The notes: generated from the sequence alone by a model not told the origin. A DNA stretch of 19,559 nucleotides from Candidatus Pacearchaeota archaeon CG11_big_fil_rev_8_21_14_0_20_30_13 (GCA_002762735.1 PCVV01000020.1:1-19559), one strand, 5' to 3'; counted from the first letter of the stretch, positions 7,334-15,793 are shown. Numbers and translations: made by a program.

Positions 7334-8446
7334 TTAATTAAATGAAATATAACCTTTTTCAAAATTTTTACTAATTTGACCATAAATTCCTTTTGAATTA
7401 GTTTTAATTCTAGAATAAACTCTATCTTGAACACTCGGATTTGCAAAATATTCTAAAGTTCTTTTTTGAAGCAATAATGAAGCAACGGGATCTACAATAT
7501 CTGCATTAATAAAACTTTGATCCTTTTTAATTGAATTAATCTGATCTGAATTTGGATTGACAGATGAATTTTTTAAATTGATATTTAGTTTAGAAACTAA
7601 GAGATTTCCTTCTGGGAGAACATCCCAATTTTGATTCTCTTTTTGATAAACTTTTGTATATCTTCCAGTAAATTTTGGCATTAATTGCATAAAAGCGCAA
7701 AGATCCCAAGAAAGATCTCCTTTAAGATTAGAACGATATGGAGAATCATTCATTTTTTCATTGAATTTTTTTATGATTTCATCTGAAGGAGAATTATAAA
7801 AACCCAATTGATCAAAATCTCCAAGACTACGTACCAAAGATCCTCTAACCTTTTTTTCAAAAAGATTATGTTTAATTTTAGCCCATCTTTTAACTCCATA
7901 AAAGAGACTTCCCAAAAATCCTGAGTCTAAAAATATAAGTGAATTTCCATTTTTGATAGTTGAATTTGAAATTCCAATTTGATTAAAGTATTCTGAGTTA
8001 AGACCATCATCTTCCATAACTTGACTTGTTTTGAGATATCTTACTCTCTTAGAAAGATCCTTCTCATTTGCCTGACCAATTCCCCACAAGACATCATATA
8101 ATAATTCTCCATCTCTTGCAAAAGCATAATAGAATGGTTCTTCTGATTCTTCTTTTCTTAATAACCAAGTAACTATATTTTCAAATAAAGGAAGTGAAGA
8201 TTCTTGAACTGCATAAATTTTTCCCATCGTTTTTGAATCTAAGGGATACCCCAACTTTCTTGCACTTTCCACTATTTCTTCTTCAGAAAGGGAAATTGCT
8301 TCTTCTGAAGAAGGCCTTTCTATTAAATTTGAAAGAATTTCTTCTACTGGCCTTTGAAGAGGCTTTTCTTCTACAAATCTCTGAAAATTAATCGCTTCAT
8401 CTTTTTTTTTATTCTTTGAAATAAAAAATTTTGTGAGGTCTATCAT
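7334..8446 (-). CDS. Unknown conserved-looking protein, 370 residues
   Basis: I cannot name the family. After a charged N-terminal region (1-60), the core shows three ordered motifs: FYYAFARDGELLYDV (105-119), RVRYLKTSQV (134-143) and LIFLDSGFLGSLFYGV (170-185). The sequence ARDG, then a YLxxS, then a D-x-G-x-x-G loop resembles the arrangement in some HAD-like or phosphoribosyltransferase-like proteins, where the first Asp is catalytic; this is inference from motif order only. The C-terminal half is soluble and mixed. No signal or membrane segment. The start is supported by GTTTTAAAA about 30 nt upstream. It lies upstream of the J-domain gene on the same strand and could be its client or partner. 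Confidence 0.7.
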   Translation of the reverse strand: MIDLTKFFISKNKKKDEAINFQRFVEEKPLQRPVEEILSNLIERPSSEEAISLSEEEIVESARKLGYPLDSKTMGKIYAVQESSLPLFENIVTWLLRKEESEEPFYYAFARDGELLYDVLWGIGQANEKDLSKRVRYLKTSQVMEDDGLNSEYFNQIGISNSTIKNGNSLIFLDSGFLGSLFYGVKRWAKIKHNLFEKKVRGSLVRSLGDFDQLGFYNSPSDEIIKKFNEKMNDSPYRSNLKGDLSWDLCAFMQLMPKFTGRYTKVYQKENQNWDVLPEGNLLVSKLNINLKNSSVNPNSDQINSIKKDQSFINADIVDPVASLLLQKRTLEYFANPSVQDRVYSRIKTNSKGIYGQISKNFEKGYISFN

Positions 8447-8523
8447 GTAAAAAACTAATCTTTTTTCTTTTTAAAACTTTCTCTTTGTTATCCCTTTAAA
8501 GTTACATAGACTAATTTACAAAA

Positions 8524-8698
8524 CCTTTAAAAACCAGATTAGCCATAAACTTTTATTAGGAAAGTATCTTATAGAAGATTACATTCACTTTCACATTCAC
8601 ATTCAAGTCAAACTTATGAAGTTTTGATTAGTTTTAGAAGATATTTTTCTAGAGAATCCTTTAAGGATTTAGTAAATTAAATAGGAGAAAAAAATAAA
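8524..8698 (+). promoter_or_regulatory. dnaG promoter and long structured leader with Shine-Dalgarno
   Basis: The TATA-like CCTTTAAAAA starts at 8524, predicting transcription from about 8553 and a leader near 145 nt, unlike the leaderless genes around it. The leader contains a hexamer run (ATTCAC/TTTCAC/ATTCAC/ATTCAA, 8583-8606), a hairpin TCAAACTT-ATG-AAGTTTTGA (8608-8627), a palindrome AATCCTTTAAGGATT (8655-8669), and a GGAG at about 8684 placed for ribosome binding to the ATG at 8699. The rest of the 252-nt gap from 8447 holds the minus-strand promoter of the 370-residue gene. No ORF is convincing here. Confidence 0.5.
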
Positions 8699-9871
8699 AT
8701 GGCAAAAGTAAGTCCGGTATCTATCAAGTACATGATTCATGCTAGTTTAAACGCTGAGGGTGCTCTTGAAAAGCCCGATGTAATTGGAGCTCTATTTGGA
8801 CAAACAGAAGGACTTTTGGGTGCTGATCTTGAAATGAGGGAACTTCAAAAAGAAGGAAAGATTGGAAGAATTGAAGTTGAACTTGAAAGGCAGGAAAAAA
8901 GAACTATTGGAACTATTAAAATTCCAACTGCACTTGATCAATCTGAAACAACTTTAATCGCTGCTGCCCTTGAAACAATCGAAAGAGTTGGACCTTGTGA
9001 TGCACAAATCGAAATTGAAAGAATTGAAGATGTGCGTGGAAACAAAAGAGATTACATTATTGAAAGAGCTAAAAAGCTTATGATGGGAATCGAAGGCTCA
9101 ACAGACTCAAGAGATATTTCAAACCAAATTAAGGATTCAACAAAAATTGCTGGAATAAAAGATTACGGAAAAAATAATCTTGCATCTGGTGGAGATCTTG
9201 AAGGAAATGAAATAATCGTTGTTGAAGGAAGAGCAGATGTTGTAAATTTAGTCCGAGCAGGAATAAATAATGTTATTGGGATGAACGGTACAAATCTTCC
9301 TGACGAAATCAAAGAATTAGGTAAAACTAAAGAAATTACCTTGTATGTTGATGGTGACAGAGGCGGAAGATTAATCGCCCAAAATGTTTGCGAAAATGCA
9401 AACGTAAAATATATTGCAGTTGCTCCGGATGGAAAAGAAGTTGAAGAATTAACTTCAAAAGAAATTTTAATGAATTTAAGGAAAAGGGTTCCGGCAAAGG
9501 AATTCCTTTCCAATTTTTTTGATAAAAAACCTTTCTATACAAGAGAAGAAAAAGATGAATCAGTCAAAGAAGCTGAAATTCAAAAAATTGAAATAAATGA
9601 TATAGAAAAGAAAAAATTAAAAGAGATTTCCGATTTTCTAAAAGGAACTGAAAAAGCAAGTTTACTTGGAAAAGATTTGGAAGAATTAAGAACAATTTCA
9701 GCTAGATCTGTTTCAGGAAGTTTGAGAAGAACTAAAGGAGTTGTTGCAATTGTAATTGATGGGACTGCAACAAATGCAATCATAGGTTCAGCTGAAGAAT
9801 CAAATATTCAAGTGATAGTTGCTAAAAATTTTCAAACAACAGATACAAAAATAAAATTATTGAGCTTTTAG
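8699..9871 (+). CDS. dnaG: Archaeal DnaG-type TOPRIM protein
   Basis: 390 residues, typical of archaeal DnaG. The family N-terminus is clear: VSPVSIKYMIHASLNAEG, then GLLGADLEMRELQKEGKIGR and ALETIERVGPCDA. The TOPRIM domain (about 170-250) has the catalytic Glu176 in VVEGRADV and the D-x-D of YVDGDRGG (218-220). A Lys/Glu-rich linker (about 275-310) leads to a conserved C-terminal region with RTISARSVSGSLRRTKG and ATNAIIGSA. Archaeal DnaG shares the TOPRIM fold with bacterial primase, but in several archaea it is mainly a subunit of the RNA exosome that recruits poly(A)-rich substrates; which role dominates here is not visible. The start is set by the MAKVSP consensus and a GGAG 13 nt upstream. 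Confidence 0.95.
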   Translation: MAKVSPVSIKYMIHASLNAEGALEKPDVIGALFGQTEGLLGADLEMRELQKEGKIGRIEVELERQEKRTIGTIKIPTALDQSETTLIAAALETIERVGPCDAQIEIERIEDVRGNKRDYIIERAKKLMMGIEGSTDSRDISNQIKDSTKIAGIKDYGKNNLASGGDLEGNEIIVVEGRADVVNLVRAGINNVIGMNGTNLPDEIKELGKTKEITLYVDGDRGGRLIAQNVCENANVKYIAVAPDGKEVEELTSKEILMNLRKRVPAKEFLSNFFDKKPFYTREEKDESVKEAEIQKIEINDIEKKKLKEISDFLKGTEKASLLGKDLEELRTISARSVSGSLRRTKGVVAIVIDGTATNAIIGSAEESNIQVIVAKNFQTTDTKIKLLSF

Positions 9872-9911
9872 ATTTCTTAACATTCTTAAACATTAATTTC
9901 TTTATTTTTTT

Positions 9912-10697
9912 ATGGAAAATATTAAATTTGGACCTGCTGGACTTGGACCGGTTGAAAGCGCAATTAAAACTCTTGAGGAATACCATAAAGTAGGATTCCG
10001 TGCTTGTGAAATTTCTTTTACTTATAATATTTATATAAAAGAAAAAGATGCGAAGATTATTGGTAAAAAAGCAAAAGAACTTGGAATTCAACTTTCTATT
10101 CATGCCCCTTATTTTATAAATTTTAATTCTAAAACTAAAGAAAAACAAGAGAATAGCAAAAAAAGAATTTTAAATTGTCTAGAAATCGGAACCTTTCTTG
10201 GTGCAAAATATGTGGTCTTTCATCCTGGTTTTTATGGAAAAGACTCAAAAGAAAAAACCTATGAAAATATAAGAAAAAATATTTTAGAATTACAAGAGAT
10301 AAAAAAAGAAAAAAAGTACACTCCTAAACTAGCACCTGAAACTATGGGGAAGATAAATGTTTTCGGTTCTATTGAAGAAATTTCACAGCTTGTTCATGAC
10401 ACAAAGTGTTCCGCTTGTATCGATTTTGCACATATTCTTGCAAGATCTGGAGGAGATTACAGATTTGAAGAAACTCTTGATAAGTTTAAAGATTTGACAG
10501 ACCTCCATATCCATTTCTCTGGAATAATCTATGGAGACAAAGGGGAAAGGAAGCATAAAAAAACTCTAAAGGAAGAATGGGAAAAATTATTAAAAGCTCT
10601 TCCTAAGAATAAAGAGATTTCAATTGTGAATGAATCCCCTGAAATGATTGAAGATTCTTTAGAAGGAATAAAAGTATCCAGAAAATCAAAGAAGTAA
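9912..10697 (+). CDS. Endonuclease IV-like TIM-barrel protein (AP endonuclease 2 family)
   Basis: 261 residues. Metal-ligand motifs of the endonuclease IV / xylose-isomerase-like barrel appear in order: SIHAPYF (His64), VVFHPGFY (His104), APETMGK (Glu143), ACIDFAHILAR (Asp171, His174), DLHIHFSG (His199, His201), His215 and a C-terminal VNESP (Glu241). The set matches the three-zinc site of Nfo-type endonucleases, which cut DNA 5' to abasic sites. The N-terminus KFGPAGLGP is of the kind seen in archaeal Nfo-like proteins. A sugar-phosphate isomerase role cannot be excluded, because the fold is shared. It follows dnaG by 40 nt and has its own TATA-like TTCTTAAAC about 28 nt upstream. Confidence 0.88.
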   Translation: MENIKFGPAGLGPVESAIKTLEEYHKVGFRACEISFTYNIYIKEKDAKIIGKKAKELGIQLSIHAPYFINFNSKTKEKQENSKKRILNCLEIGTFLGAKYVVFHPGFYGKDSKEKTYENIRKNILELQEIKKEKKYTPKLAPETMGKINVFGSIEEISQLVHDTKCSACIDFAHILARSGGDYRFEETLDKFKDLTDLHIHFSGIIYGDKGERKHKKTLKEEWEKLLKALPKNKEISIVNESPEMIEDSLEGIKVSRKSKK

Positions 10698-10830
10698 CTG
10701 CCTGTTTTGACACTTGGGGGCAAAAGATGTTACTACAAAATTATACGAAACTGTCATCACCATAAAGTTTATAAAGAAAATTCTCGATGAAAAAGTATCG
10801 AAAAACAATGTTTTTCGTGTAATTAAATAA
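10698..10830 (+). promoter_or_regulatory. Promoter and leader of the S-layer gene, with hairpins
   Basis: GTTTATAAAG at 10767-10776 is a strong TATA box, predicting a start near 10796 and a leader of about 35 nt. Inside the leader is a perfect hairpin, CGAAAAAC-AAT-GTTTTTCG (10799-10817). Upstream, AGTAAC (10693-10698) pairs with GTTACT (10729-10734), enclosing TGCC/GGCA or TTTTG/CAAAA pairs; this may be the 3' end structure of the preceding gene. No Shine-Dalgarno motif precedes the ATG. Confidence 0.5.
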
Positions 10831-12066
10831 ATGAAAAAAACAAAAATGAATACAAAAAACCTGGTGGTTACATTCTGTACATTTGCATTGGCTTTATTTT
10901 TAGTTGCAAGTGTTAGCGCTGCTGACATTACAACTAATTATCAAGTAGATGTTGATGGTATTCAAGTTGCGACTAATACGGGTCTTACAACAAACACTGC
11001 ATCAGTTGTTGCTGGTCAAGAATTTACCTTGAAAGTTTACTTCACTTCTAACGTTGATGATACTGACGTTATTCTTGAAGCGACTATTGAAGGTCAAAAA
11101 GATGAATACAGAGCAATAACTACTGTTTTTGATGTTGAGGCAGATCACCAATATAGAAAAGTTTTAGTTCTTCAAGTTCCATACGAACTTCAAGATGAAC
11201 TATCAAACGATTTGACTTTGTCAATTAAGATTGATGGTAAAGACTATAAAACTACTTTTGATGATATCACCTTAAGAGTTCAAAGACCGTCATACAATGC
11301 TGTTGTTATGTCTGCTACAACTCCAAGTACCATTTCTGCTGGAGAAAATTTTCCAGTTGAAATTGTTTTGAAGAATATGGGTTACAATGACTTAGAAGAT
11401 GTTTACGCATCTGTTAGTATCCCTGAACTTGGTGTTTCACAAGGTCCAAAATGGTTTGGAGACTTGGTTTCACTAGAAAACTGTACTGGAGACTGTAATA
11501 ACGAAGATACTGTTGTTGGTCAGCTTTACTTGAAAACAGCTTATACTACAAAACCCGGTGTTTACGATTTACAAGTTATCGTCCAAAATGGGGACACAAG
11601 AACTGTAGAACACAAACAAATTACAATTTCAAATGAATTTGTTGAAAACATCTTGGTTACAAGCTCAATGAAGAGTGTTGCTGTTGGTGAAGAAGCTGTA
11701 TTCGATTTATTAATTGTAAACCCAACTGATAATGTTAAGGTTTACAGAATCGTTACAGACGGAGACGTTTTGACTGCATCTCAATCAGTTGTTGCTGTTC
11801 CAGCTGGATCAAGTACAACTGTTAAGATTGCCGGAAGTGCTAGTGAACAAGGAAAATATACATTCAATGTGAACGTATATGAAGGAAACAACCTTGCTAA
11901 AACAGTACCTTTAGAATTGAACGTTGAAGGAAATTCTTCAAACAACACAGTTGTCGTTTTGACAATTGTTCTTGCAATAGTTTTCTTAGTCTTGCTAGTA
12001 TTATTAATTGTACTTTTAGGTAAGAAACCAGAAAAAACAGAAGATTTCGGCGAAAGTTACTATTAA
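10831..12066 (+). CDS. Putative S-layer protein (DPANN type)
   Basis: 411 residues. A basic N-terminus and hydrophobic core with VASVSAAD indicate a signal peptide cleaved near residue 30-31. The ectodomain (about 32-370) consists of beta-sandwich repeats of the CARDB/bacterial-Ig kind: YFTSNVDDTDV, LRVQRPSYNAVV, EIVLKNMGYNDLEDVYASV and LLIVNPTDNVKVYRI are typical strands. A single C-terminal transmembrane segment (about 374-396) is followed by a short cytoplasmic tail ending GESYY. The sequence matches my memory of proteins labelled putative S-layer protein in Pacearchaeota and Woesearchaeota, and the signal-ectodomain-anchor layout agrees. The strong TATA box and downstream T-tracts suggest high expression. 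A role as the main surface-coat subunit is inferred. Confidence 0.87.
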   Translation: MKKTKMNTKNLVVTFCTFALALFLVASVSAADITTNYQVDVDGIQVATNTGLTTNTASVVAGQEFTLKVYFTSNVDDTDVILEATIEGQKDEYRAITTVFDVEADHQYRKVLVLQVPYELQDELSNDLTLSIKIDGKDYKTTFDDITLRVQRPSYNAVVMSATTPSTISAGENFPVEIVLKNMGYNDLEDVYASVSIPELGVSQGPKWFGDLVSLENCTGDCNNEDTVVGQLYLKTAYTTKPGVYDLQVIVQNGDTRTVEHKQITISNEFVENILVTSSMKSVAVGEEAVFDLLIVNPTDNVKVYRIVTDGDVLTASQSVVAVPAGSSTTVKIAGSASEQGKYTFNVNVYEGNNLAKTVPLELNVEGNSSNNTVVVLTIVLAIVFLVLLVLLIVLLGKKPEKTEDFGESYY

Positions 12067-12069
12067 ACT

Positions 12070-12131
12070 TTCTTTTTTTTATTTTTTTATTTTTATAAAA
12101 ATACGGGGCAACCCGATAGCCCCTTTTATTT
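12070..12131. terminator. T-tract and stem-loop terminator between convergent genes
   Basis: Directly after the S-layer stop lie long T runs (T8, T7 and T5 between 12073 and 12094), the archaeal type of termination signal. They are followed by a hairpin GGGGC (12105-12109) / GCCCC (12119-12123) with a 9-nt loop and then TTTTATTTTT. The hairpin is the most GC-rich piece of the gap. On the minus strand it sits 30 nt past the SMC stop and is also followed by T-rich sequence, so it could stop transcription in both directions. Confidence 0.7.
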
Positions 12132-12152
12132 TTAATTAGAAGTCTTAAATGA

Positions 12153-15011
12153 TTAAACCTTCAAACTAATTATTTTTGAAATTCCTTCATGCATGGAGAC
12201 CCCAAATAGATTTGTGGCCCCAGTAATTATCTCATCATTATGAGTAATCACAATATACTGGCCCCTTTGCATATACTTCTTTAGAAGACCGGAGAGACGC
12301 TCTGAGTTCCTTTTGTCCAATGCTGCATCAATTTCATCCAAAATATAAAATGCATATGGTTTTAATTCTTGAATTGCGAAAATTAATGAAAGAGCTACCA
12401 TTGTTTGCTCTCCACCTGAAAGAGATTTGATATCAAAATATTTTCCATGCCCAGTCTTAACAATAACATCAACTCCTCCTTCAAAAGGCTCTTTTTTATT
12501 TTGAAGTTCCAAAAAAACCTGTCCCTTTGTAGAAATTTGTGCAAAATTCCTTGTAAAAATTTCATTTAATTCTGTTAAAGTTCCCAAAAATGATTTTTTC
12601 TTTTTTATGTCTATCTCATGAATAATTTTCAAAACTCCCTCTTTCTCTTTGGTAATTGTTTCTACCTTTTCTTGGATTAGATCATATTCTTTTTTAATTT
12701 CATCATAGACTTCTAAAGCTCTCATATTAACTGTTCCAATTCTAATTAATGTCTCTTCAGATTTCTTAAGTTTTTCAATTAGAGCATCTCGATTCATTCT
12801 GATAATCTCTGCTTCTGGAAATTCTAAGATCTCTGTTTCTAAATTTTCAACTTCTGCGTCTTTTTTTGCCCTTTCAACTTTTAGATTATTATTAATCTGT
12901 TCTAAATTATAAATTGAATTTCTTTTTTCCGAAAGGTCTAATTCTGTATCTCTTATTTTTTGTTGAAAGCTGTCCCTTTCTTCAATATATTTCTTGGCCT
13001 TTTTTGTTAATTCCTCTTCTTCCTTTCTTTTTATTTCAAGGTTTTTTTCTTTTTCAGATAAACTTTTTTCAATTCCTTCAAGTTCTTCAAGAAGTTCATC
13101 TTTCTCCCGTGAAAGCTGTTTTAAAGAGATAATTGTTCTTTCAAATTCTCTTTGCTTGAATGAAATTTCTGAGGACAGATTCTCTTTATTTCTTAATGAA
13201 ATTTCCTCTACTTCTATTTTAAGAGTTTCATATTTTTCTTCAACATTTGAATTTTCATCAAAGTTATCTTCTAATTTCTTTTTATTTTTTATTAATTCAG
13301 TTATTTCATTTTTTCCAGAATTTATTTTTTCTGTTAAATTTTTGACCTGAATATTTTTTTCATGGATTAAATTTAGTTTGACTATATCGTTTTGCCTTTT
13401 ATTAATCTCGAAACTAATTGACTCTACTTCTCTTTTTAAAGAATTTCTTTTTGAAAGAATTTCTTTTATTTCTAATTCGGCTCCTCTTATTTCTTTTTCA
13501 AAATTTTCAATTTTTGGATTTGCCTCTTCCCTAATCGACTTTATATGATCTTCAGTTATTTTACTTTTACATAATGGGCAAATATCCAATTTTCCAACTT
13601 TTTCAATAATTTTTTTATGCTCTTCGATTTTGGAGTTGTTTACACTAATTATTTTTTCTATCTCTCTTTCTCTTTTTTCAAATTGGGTTAAAAGTTCATT
13701 TTTTTCCTTTAAATTTAATTTTAATTCCTCCACTTTTTTTTCATCTGTTTTTTTATCAAAAAGTTCTGAAGAAAGAGATTCGATTTGCTCAATTAAAAAA
13801 TTTGATTCGTTATTAGAATTGTTCAAGAGCTCTTTTTTATCATCGAGTCTTTCTTTAATAGATTTCAATTCGCTTTTATTGACATATCTTTTTTTAATTA
13901 ACCCTTCTAAAACTTCAAGTTCACGTTTTTTTACTAAAAGCTCTTTTTGATTCTTTTCTATAGTTGGCGATTCTTTTTGTAAATTTTTTATTGATACTTC
14001 ATTTTCTTCCATAGAAGATTGTAGACTTAATTTTTTTCGATCAATTTCTTTTAATTTTTTTTCATGATTCTCTTTTTTTACATAAAGACCTGCAAGTTCT
14101 GCTCTAAGATTTGAAATTTCACGATTTAATTTTTCCTGTTCTAAACCGGTCTGTTTTTGAATCTTAGAATTTATTTCTGAAATTTTTTCTTCCAAAGTTT
14201 CAATTTCCGTTTCAAAAGATATTATAACTTTTTTTATTTTTTCGCTTTCTTTTCCTTTATTTTCAATCTCTTTATTTATTTCTTCACTTTCCTTTTTTTT
14301 CTTTGTTAAATCTGAAAAGAAAATACTTTTTTTGAATTTTCTTACATCCTCTTCCAGCTTTTTATGTTTTAGAGCTGCTTCTCTTTCCTTTTCCAAATTT
14401 GAAAGGTATGAGTTTCTTTCTTTTAAAATTGCTGAAACTTCTTTTAATTTTTCTTCTGTTTTTTCAAGTTCTTTAATGGACTTCTCTTTTCTTGATTCAT
14501 AAATGGAAATTCCTGCAACTTCCTCAATTACCCTTCTCCTTTCTTCAGATTGCATTCGTACAAAGTTTTGAATTTCCCCCTGAAGAACTATATTAAATCC
14601 GTTAGGATCTATTCCTGCTTGAGCCAAGATTGATAAAACTTCTTGACGAGTTTTTGTTTCATTATTTATTTTATAGATGCTTTGTCCATTTTTTCTCACA
14701 ATTCTTTTTATTGAAATTTCTTCTTCATTTGTTCCAAAAATATTATTTGTGTTGTCAAACACTATCTCTACTGATGCTTCTTTTGACGGAGACGCCACTT
14801 TTGTTCCCATGAAAAGAAGATTACTTGCCTTTGCTGCTCTCATAGATTTTATACTAAGTCTCCCTAAAACAAAACAAAGTGCATCCGTAATGTTTGATTT
14901 TCCTGATCCGTTTGGACCCAAAATTACATTTATTCCCGGAGTAAAAGGAAGTTCAGTCTTTCTTGGAAAACTCTTGAATCCATGCATCACCAATTTTTTT
15001 ACATAAGACAT
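12153..15011 (-). CDS. smc: SMC ATPase with Rad50-like zinc hook in place of the hinge
   Basis: 952 residues, shorter than the usual 1150-1200 of SMC. The N-terminal head has Walker A GPNGSGKSN (32-40), FVLGRLSIKSMRA, the Q-loop IVLQGEIQNF (Gln144) and the SMC-specific RRRVIEEVAGI. The C-terminal head has VNMRALEVYDEI (761-772), the signature LSGGEQ (864-869), Walker B FYILDEIDAALD (888-899) and the H-loop THND (924). Between them are two coiled-coil arms of about 300 residues each. At the centre, where the roughly 150-residue hinge is expected, there is only DICPLCKSKITEDHI, with Cys478 and Cys481. This is the CxxC of a Rad50 zinc hook, at 50 percent of the length. It probably compacts or segregates the chromosome as a zinc-linked dimer. 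No kleisin (ScpA/ScpB) gene is in the window. The TATA-like TTTTAAAAA is about 30 nt upstream. Confidence 0.93.
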   Translation of the reverse strand: MSYVKKLVMHGFKSFPRKTELPFTPGINVILGPNGSGKSNITDALCFVLGRLSIKSMRAAKASNLLFMGTKVASPSKEASVEIVFDNTNNIFGTNEEEISIKRIVRKNGQSIYKINNETKTRQEVLSILAQAGIDPNGFNIVLQGEIQNFVRMQSEERRRVIEEVAGISIYESRKEKSIKELEKTEEKLKEVSAILKERNSYLSNLEKEREAALKHKKLEEDVRKFKKSIFFSDLTKKKKESEEINKEIENKGKESEKIKKVIISFETEIETLEEKISEINSKIQKQTGLEQEKLNREISNLRAELAGLYVKKENHEKKLKEIDRKKLSLQSSMEENEVSIKNLQKESPTIEKNQKELLVKKRELEVLEGLIKKRYVNKSELKSIKERLDDKKELLNNSNNESNFLIEQIESLSSELFDKKTDEKKVEELKLNLKEKNELLTQFEKREREIEKIISVNNSKIEEHKKIIEKVGKLDICPLCKSKITEDHIKSIREEANPKIENFEKEIRGAELEIKEILSKRNSLKREVESISFEINKRQNDIVKLNLIHEKNIQVKNLTEKINSGKNEITELIKNKKKLEDNFDENSNVEEKYETLKIEVEEISLRNKENLSSEISFKQREFERTIISLKQLSREKDELLEELEGIEKSLSEKEKNLEIKRKEEEELTKKAKKYIEERDSFQQKIRDTELDLSEKRNSIYNLEQINNNLKVERAKKDAEVENLETEILEFPEAEIIRMNRDALIEKLKKSEETLIRIGTVNMRALEVYDEIKKEYDLIQEKVETITKEKEGVLKIIHEIDIKKKKSFLGTLTELNEIFTRNFAQISTKGQVFLELQNKKEPFEGGVDVIVKTGHGKYFDIKSLSGGEQTMVALSLIFAIQELKPYAFYILDEIDAALDKRNSERLSGLLKKYMQRGQYIVITHNDEIITGATNLFGVSMHEGISKIISLKV

Positions 15012-15067
15012 ATCTGGAATAAGAAAGAGGAGTTTTTAAAATTTGATAAGGAGAATAATTACAACTA

Positions 15068-15742
15068 TTAAAAATTCAACTGAACTTGATTCAATTTTTC
15101 AGAAGCATTTTTCCAAGTAGACCAACATTTTCTAAAAATTCCTTTGTCTTTATGTTTGTTTGCAAACTTTTCAAGGAATCTTATTGTTGCAGGATCTGCA
15201 CAATATCCAGACCCAATTTCAGTGCCATATTCTTCTTTCAATTTATCCATTGCTCTTTCTCTTTCACATTTAGCTAAAATTGAAGCTGCCGAAACGGCTA
15301 AATAATTTTGATCGGCTTTATGTTCTATAACTAATTCCAAATTGGATAAATTTTTTATTTTTGGTTTTAATAAATCTGTCCAACTGGAGATACCTATTGA
15401 AGGACAATCAATTATAACTTTTATTCTTTCTTTGCCGTCATTTAGATTGTTAATTATTCTTGCAAATCTTTCAGCTTCAAACTCAGTTAATTTGATCCCA
15501 GCAAAACTTGATTCATCAATTTCGTTAGATTCACATACTACTAGTTCATAATTTTTTATGATTTTTTTTATTTCAATTTCTAAGAATTCCCTTCGTTTTG
15601 GAGTTACAAGCTTAGAATCTTTTACACCTAAACGTCTAAGTTGAATCTCATCTTTCTTTTCAATTAAACATCCACAAAGAACCATTGGACCTATCACTGG
15701 ACCTTTTCCTGCTTCATCAAGTCCTAAAATTAGTTCTATCAT
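15068..15742 (-). CDS. rnhB: Ribonuclease HII
   Basis: 224 residues, normal for archaeal RNase HII. The catalytic DEDD set is visible: GLDEAGKGPVIGPMV (Asp9, Glu10), IIDCPS (Asp112) and HKADQNYLAVSAASILAK (Asp144). GVKDSK (39-44) and EIGSGYCADP (175-183) are conserved family segments; the usual DEAGRG is DEAGKG here. The enzyme cuts the RNA strand of RNA-DNA hybrids and single ribonucleotides in DNA. It lies upstream of the SMC gene on the same strand with 56 nt between. An A/T-rich TTATTAAAAA about 29 nt upstream suits its own promoter. Confidence 0.96.
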   Translation of the reverse strand: MIELILGLDEAGKGPVIGPMVLCGCLIEKKDEIQLRRLGVKDSKLVTPKRREFLEIEIKKIIKNYELVVCESNEIDESSFAGIKLTEFEAERFARIINNLNDGKERIKVIIDCPSIGISSWTDLLKPKIKNLSNLELVIEHKADQNYLAVSAASILAKCERERAMDKLKEEYGTEIGSGYCADPATIRFLEKFANKHKDKGIFRKCWSTWKNASEKLNQVQLNF

Positions 15743-15793
15743 ACGTTAAAAAAGTTTGGTTGGTTTTTAATAATTTAGGAATAATCTTTTTTA

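Noticed and set aside
8583..8606. Hexamer run ATTCAC/TTTCAC/ATTCAC/ATTCAA as a CRISPR-like or replication-origin repeat
   Set aside because: Only four short imperfect units with no spacers; kept merely as a detail of the dnaG leader.
8616..8627. Upstream mini-ORF ATG-AAG-TTT-TGA in the dnaG leader
   Set aside because: Three codons, no ribosome-binding site, and explained by the hairpin symmetry; not listed as a gene.
12914..13950. Plus-strand ORFs rich in Ser, Phe and Leu opposite the SMC coiled coil
   Set aside because: They are mirror images of Lys/Glu-rich coiled-coil codons, have no promoter and no recognisable domain.
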